From contig CAYVFC010000217.1 in the NCBI GenBank assembly GCA_964450715.1, forward strand, positions 1 through 9,127: 9,127 bases of DNA. Direction: 5' to 3'. A program made the translations under genes and the position numbers. Below are positions 5,921 to 9,127 of the stretch, one piece after another; the stretch's first letter is position 1, and every line of letters starts with the position of its first letter. The DNA comes from CAYVFC01 sp964450715. Lineage in GTDB: Bacteria; Myxococcota_A; Polyangia; Polyangiales; JAFGIB01. The notes beneath the pieces are model-generated. The model made no database searches, was not told where the DNA came from, and worked only from the letters and a program-made list of their open reading frames with translations.

Positions 5921-7330
5921 TCAGATGAGGGAGAGCTGCAGGCGCAGCGGAGAGCACTCCTGCTGCACCTTGACCGGATACTCGCCGCTGAAGCAGGCGT
6001 CGCAGAAGCCCGTTTCGCCCACCGCCTGGTGCAGCGCCGGGACGCTGAGGTAGCCCACCGAGTCGGCCGTAACGAATTCCGTGATCTGTTCGATCTTGCA
6101 GTTGGAAGCGATGAGCTCCTCGCGCGACGGCGTGTCGATGCCGTAGAAACAGGGCCAGCGGGTAGGCGGGGAGCTGATGCGCAGGTGAACCTCGCGCGCG
6201 CCGGCCTCGCGTACCATCTTGACGATCTTGTGGGAGGTGGTCCCGCGCACGACCGAGTCGTCGACCACCACCACCCGCTTGCCCGCCAGCACGGCCCGCA
6301 GGGGGCTGAGCTTGAGCCGAACGCCGAAGTGACGGATGGAGGACTCGGGCTCGATAAAGGTGCGTCCCACGTAGTGGTTGCGGATGAGCCCGAGCTCGAA
6401 GGGCAGCCCGGAGCGCTCGGCATAGCCCAGCGCCGCGGTCATCCCGCTATCCGGCACCGGTATCACGATGTCGGCGGGGGCGGGCTGCTCCTCGGCCAGC
6501 TTGTGCCCCAGCCGCTTGCGCGCCTGGTAGACGCTGACGCCGCCCATCACCGAGTCGGGCCGCGCGAAGTAGACGAACTCGAAGATGCACATCCGGGGCT
6601 CGGACGCAGGGAAGGGGCGGTAGCTGCGCACGCCAGATCCGTTCACCACCACCATCTCGCCCGGCTCGACCTCTCGCACGTAATCGGCGGCGACCAGATC
6701 AAAAGCCGGCGACTCCGAGGAGAACATGGTCGCGCCATCCGCCAGGCCCATGCAGAGCGGCCGGAAGCCGTGCGGATCGCGTACCGCGATCATTTGGTTG
6801 GGCGTGAGAAACAGCAGGGTGAAGGCGCCCTGTACCTGCCGCAGCGCGTCCGCCACCCGATCCACGGTGGTGCTCTCCCGGGAGCGGGCGATGAGGTGGA
6901 CCAGCACCTCGCTGTCCGAACCGCTCTGGAAGATGGAGCCCTCGGCCTCCAGCTTCCGGCGCAGCTGCAGGTAATTGGTGAGGTTGCCGTTGTGGGCCAC
7001 GGCCATGGAGCCGAAGGCGTAGTCCATGGCCAGCGGCTGCGCGTCGCGTACGGTGGTCTCACCCGCGGTGGAGTAGCGCACGTGGCCGATGGCGCTCGAT
7101 CCGGGCAGCCGGTCCAGGATCTCCTGCCCGAAGATATCTCGCACCAGCCCCAGATCGCGGTGCAGCAGCATCCGGCCCTGGTTGGCGGCGGCGATCCCGG
7201 CGCTCTCCTGGCCCCGGTGCTGCAGGCAGTGGATGCCCAGGTAGGCCAGGTTGGCCGCTTCCCGCGATCCGTACACGCCGAACAGCCCGCAGCAATCGTG
7301 GAAATGGTCGTCCGTTAGGGTGCTCTGCAT
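5921..7330 (-). CDS. purF: Amidophosphoribosyltransferase PurF (4Fe-4S, propeptide type)
   Basis: This 469-residue enzyme performs the first committed step of purine synthesis: PRPP plus glutamine gives 5-phosphoribosylamine, glutamate and pyrophosphate. The N-terminal glutaminase is of the Ntn-hydrolase type. The predicted nucleophile is Cys14 in CGLFGVYG, exposed by removing a 13-residue propeptide. 'CLQHRGQESAG' (35-45) and 'AHNGNLTN' (112-119) are family hallmarks. The C-terminal phosphoribosyltransferase carries the PRPP loop VVVVDDSVVRGTTS (353-366). Cys248, Cys394, Cys443 and Cys446 reproduce the spacing (146, 49, 3) of the iron-sulfur ligands of the Bacillus subtilis enzyme, so this is the oxygen-sensitive, processed class and not the E. 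coli type without a cluster. The ATG at 7330 has only a poor upstream purine stretch. nudC follows 15 nt downstream. No purine riboswitch or PurR-like operator is evident in the 121-nt gap upstream (7331-7451). Confidence 0.97.
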   Translation of the reverse strand: MQSTLTDDHFHDCCGLFGVYGSREAANLAYLGIHCLQHRGQESAGIAAANQGRMLLHRDLGLVRDIFGQEILDRLPGSSAIGHVRYSTAGETTVRDAQPLAMDYAFGSMAVAHNGNLTNYLQLRRKLEAEGSIFQSGSDSEVLVHLIARSRESTTVDRVADALRQVQGAFTLLFLTPNQMIAVRDPHGFRPLCMGLADGATMFSSESPAFDLVAADYVREVEPGEMVVVNGSGVRSYRPFPASEPRMCIFEFVYFARPDSVMGGVSVYQARKRLGHKLAEEQPAPADIVIPVPDSGMTAALGYAERSGLPFELGLIRNHYVGRTFIEPESSIRHFGVRLKLSPLRAVLAGKRVVVVDDSVVRGTTSHKIVKMVREAGAREVHLRISSPPTRWPCFYGIDTPSREELIASNCKIEQITEFVTADSVGYLSVPALHQAVGETGFCDACFSGEYPVKVQQECSPLRLQLSLI

Positions 7331-7451
7331 GCTCGATCGTCCGCTCCGGCCGGGGTCCTGCTGGGCCTCGCGGTCAAAAAGCCATTTCTAGCTCAATCGG
7401 TCGGCCTCGTCCACGCCTTCGCTCGCATCGCTTTCATACCGGATCGTCTAC

Positions 7452-8282
7452 CTACACCTCCAGGGCCTCGTAGGTCGCCGGGGTCTTGACCTCGAGGCCC
7501 GCGACGCCGCCGGATAGTCGCTGTAAAAAAGCCTTCATGCCCTGGGCGGGAAGCGACCGGGCCCGCCGATCGGCGGGTAGCGGCGCCGAGAAGTCGTCGT
7601 GGTGGAAGGGGACCACCAGGCTGGGCCGGACCAGGTCGACCAACCGCTCCGGGTAGCCGTCGATCTTCCGCCATCCCGGTACGCAGAGAAAGAGCACGTC
7701 GCAGCCTACCCCTTCCATCTGCTCGGGGATAAAGTTGGCGCTACCCAGGTGCAGGAAGCGCGTTCCTCCCAACTCGACCAGAACCGCGAACACGTCCCCG
7801 TGGCGGTAGTCGCTCGCCCGCAGCGGCAGAGTTTTTGTGCTATCTATCTCGCCCGGATAGGGCACGCGGCCGAAGACCACGAGCCCGTGGCGCGACGGGA
7901 TCATGGTAACGTAGACGCCCGGCTCGATCTCGACGCGTTCGCCCCCGCGGCAGACCTGCACCCGGCCGGCCCTGCCGTGCATCGATAACAGCGTATCCAG
8001 ACTCGCGCTGCCCAGCAGCGCCCCTTCGTAATGAGCGCAGAGCTCCGGGATGTCGAGCGCGTGGTCCAGGTGGGTGTGCCCGACGACCACCGCGCTGACC
8101 TCGGCGGGCAGCGCGCGCAGCTCATGCAGGTAGCCCTCGATGGCCTCGGGGCGCGCTCGGGGCCGCCCGAAGAAGCACTCTCGCTTTCCGGGTCTCGAGA
8201 GGTAGGGGTCGATCAATACGGCCCGGTTCCCGTGGACGAGCTCGACGCCGGCGGCACCGATCCAGCGAATTCGAACCGACAT
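7452..8282 (-). CDS. Metallo-beta-lactamase-fold hydrolase (UlaG-like)
   Basis: This 276-residue protein has the MBL fold. It opens with 'IRWIGAAGVELVHGNRAVLI' and 'DPYLSRP', the usual first strands of UlaG-like MBL proteins. The metal-binding motif HTHLDH (residues 69-74) is intact, His132 in 'PSRHG' is the expected third ligand, and 'VPFHHDDF' (224-231) supplies the last histidine. The position usually held by the metal-bridging aspartate reads 'HLGSAN' (178-183), with Ser181 in place of Asp. The active site may therefore hold one metal or belong to a distinct subfamily. No signal peptide is present, so it is cytoplasmic. The substrate is unknown: UlaG-like proteins include lactonases, phosphodiesterase-like enzymes and uncharacterised members. 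The ATG at 8282 has no Shine-Dalgarno sequence and faces the divergent rluA-like gene across 17 nt. Downstream on the same strand, purF begins after a 121-nt gap, so co-transcription is possible but not required. Confidence 0.85.
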   Translation of the reverse strand: MSVRIRWIGAAGVELVHGNRAVLIDPYLSRPGKRECFFGRPRARPEAIEGYLHELRALPAEVSAVVVGHTHLDHALDIPELCAHYEGALLGSASLDTLLSMHGRAGRVQVCRGGERVEIEPGVYVTMIPSRHGLVVFGRVPYPGEIDSTKTLPLRASDYRHGDVFAVLVELGGTRFLHLGSANFIPEQMEGVGCDVLFLCVPGWRKIDGYPERLVDLVRPSLVVPFHHDDFSAPLPADRRARSLPAQGMKAFLQRLSGGVAGLEVKTPATYEALEV

Positions 8283-8287
8283 GGGGG

Positions 8288-8295
8288 TAGTATAC
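8288..8295. promoter_or_regulatory. Candidate bidirectional -10 element between divergent genes
   Basis: The 17-nt gap between two divergent start codons contains the palindrome GTATAC (8290-8295). Read on the minus strand it gives TATACT (8294 to 8289), five of six matches to TATAAT, ending 6 nt before the ATG at 8282. Read on the plus strand it gives TAGTAT (8288-8293), four of six matches, ending 6 nt before the GTG at 8300. Neither gene has a ribosome binding site in the gap. Both transcripts could therefore begin at or beside their start codons and be leaderless. No good -35 was found within the flanking coding sequence for either direction. Confidence 0.42.
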
Positions 8296-8299
8296 GCGG

Positions 8300-9076
8300 G
8301 TGTCCGAAACGATCGATATCGTCCACCGCGATCCGCACCTGCTGGTGGTGAACAAGCCCGCGGGTATCGCCACCACCTCGCCGTCCGGGGGTGACTGCCT
8401 GGTGGCGCGGGTGCGGGAGGCGGACGCGGAGGCCCAGCTGTTGCACCCGGTTTCGCGCCTGGACGCGCAGGTCAGTGGCCTGGTCACCTTCGCCCGCACG
8501 CGCGAGGCCAACCGGGCCCTGCGCGAGGCGCGAGCGAGCGGCGTCTACCAGAGGCTCTACCTGGCGTTGGCCCTGCGAGCGCCCGACCCGCCCGAGGGGC
8601 GGTGGCAGGCGCCCATCGCCGTCGACCCCCGCGATCCGCGTCGCAGGGTGGCGGAGTCGACCCGGGCGGGCCGCGGGCGAAGCGGCGCGCGTCCGGCAGC
8701 GACCGATTACCGGACCGCACAGGTCGTGCAACAGGCCGCGCTGCTCTACCTCTGGCCCCGCACCGGTCGCACGCACCAGCTTCGCGTTCACTGTGCGCAG
8801 GCGAGCGCCCCGCTGATCGGCGATCGGCACTACGGCGGCCCGGTACGCCTGGTGCTTCCCGACGGCCGGGTCCTGCGCGCCCGCCGCGTCATGCTGCACT
8901 GCGCGCGCCTGGTGCTTCCCGATCTGGTCCTCCGGCCCGCCCGGCTGGTGGTCGCGGCGCCTATGCCCGAGGAGATGACCGCGCTCTGGCGCGATCTCGG
9001 CGGCGGGAGCCTGTCGGTGCCAGAGTCCGACGACATTCGCTGTCGTCCCTGGAAAATGAACAGAAACAAACCGTGA
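8300..9076 (+). CDS. RluA-family pseudouridine synthase
   Basis: This encodes 258 residues starting at GTG 8300. It is an RNA uridine isomerase of the RluA/RsuA superfamily, acting on rRNA or tRNA. It begins directly with the catalytic domain ('HLLVVNKPAGIATT', 13-26) and has no S4 RNA-binding domain, like RluA, RluF-short or TruC-type members. The catalytic aspartate is Asp55 in 'SRLDAQVSG'; the usual form is HRLDxxTSG, so His is replaced by Ser52 and Thr by Val58. The third motif RTGRTHQLRVH (154-164) and 'GDRHYGG' (174-180) are standard. An arginine-rich stretch (111-132) could help RNA contact. Which uridine it modifies cannot be told from sequence. The start codon has no Shine-Dalgarno sequence. 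The last 20 or so residues are polar and less family-like, with a local drop in GC just before the stop (about 9050-9070). Confidence 0.9.
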   Translation: MSETIDIVHRDPHLLVVNKPAGIATTSPSGGDCLVARVREADAEAQLLHPVSRLDAQVSGLVTFARTREANRALREARASGVYQRLYLALALRAPDPPEGRWQAPIAVDPRDPRRRVAESTRAGRGRSGARPAATDYRTAQVVQQAALLYLWPRTGRTHQLRVHCAQASAPLIGDRHYGGPVRLVLPDGRVLRARRVMLHCARLVLPDLVLRPARLVVAAPMPEEMTALWRDLGGGSLSVPESDDIRCRPWKMNRNKP

Positions 9077-9078
9077 CT

Positions 9079-9116
9079 CGGCATCGGCGCGGGCGGGCCG
9101 GCGCGCGTCGGTGCCG
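9079..9116 (+). terminator. GC-rich hairpin after the rluA-like gene, possible terminator
   Basis: Two nt past the TGA, 9079-9091 pairs with 9104-9116 in a 13-bp stem (two G-T wobbles, no mismatches) around a 12-nt loop. No T-run follows within the 11 bases left in the window. It may be a terminator lacking a U-tract, an mRNA 3' stabiliser, or the start of a larger repeat cut by the window edge. Confidence 0.35.
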
Positions 9117-9127
9117 GACGCGCGACT

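Noticed and set aside
5504..7318. A 604-codon open frame on the plus strand
   Set aside because: It is the antisense shadow of purF and the start of nudC, both of which have complete motif sets on the minus strand. Its translation is low-complexity and matches no family I recognise.
7331..7451. Small open frames or a riboswitch in the gap between the MBL gene and purF
   Set aside because: Only a 14-codon frame without a convincing ribosome site is present, and no conserved purine- or PRPP-riboswitch core is visible.
1..9127. tRNA or rRNA genes, CRISPR arrays, phage or conjugation genes
   Set aside because: None was found on reading both strands. Apart from the element at 1022-1186 no spaced direct repeats or integrase/transposase motifs appear.

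Overview
This is a GC-rich chromosomal window (roughly two-thirds G+C by eye) with GTG starts, tight gene packing and strong third-position GC. A lipoprotein with AgmX/PglI-type C-terminal domains beside a TPR protein points to Myxococcota or a related former 'Deltaproteobacteria' lineage. That assignment is inference; there is no rRNA or other firm taxonomic marker. Nothing looks like a phage, plasmid or CRISPR region.

Layout. Positions 2-1018 (+) hold the 3' part of a TPR-repeat protein that begins upstream of the window. Positions 1022-1186 hold a near-perfect full-length palindrome: 20-bp terminal inverted repeats flanked by CTTAG direct repeats. It is a MITE-like fold-back element lying directly behind the TPR stop codon. 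Next come a lipoprotein with two tandem AgmX-like domains (1215-1940, +), a short-chain dehydrogenase (1972-2829, +), a GT-C membrane glycosyltransferase (about 2917-4287, +) and a TetR-family regulator (4300-4977, +). The last two are only 12 nt apart.

From about 4991 the coding strand flips. An NADH pyrophosphatase (nudC, 4991-5905, -) lies 15 nt downstream of amidophosphoribosyltransferase (purF, 5921-7330, -), so purF and nudC are probably co-transcribed. They converge on the tetR-like gene. Upstream of purF on the same strand is a metallo-beta-lactamase-fold hydrolase (7452-8282, -). Divergent from it is an RluA-type pseudouridine synthase (8300-9076, +), followed by a GC-rich hairpin at the right edge.

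Functional reading. The left part concerns the cell envelope (TPR protein, lipoprotein, glycosyltransferase, possibly regulated by the TetR protein). The right part is housekeeping: purine synthesis, NAD(H)/NAD-capped RNA turnover and RNA modification. I see no obvious new defence or mobile system. The most noteworthy items are the fold-back element, the 17-bp divergent intergenic region with a palindromic -10-like box placed so that both transcripts could start at their start codons, the tandem AgmX-like domains, and motif deviations in NudC and the MBL protein.
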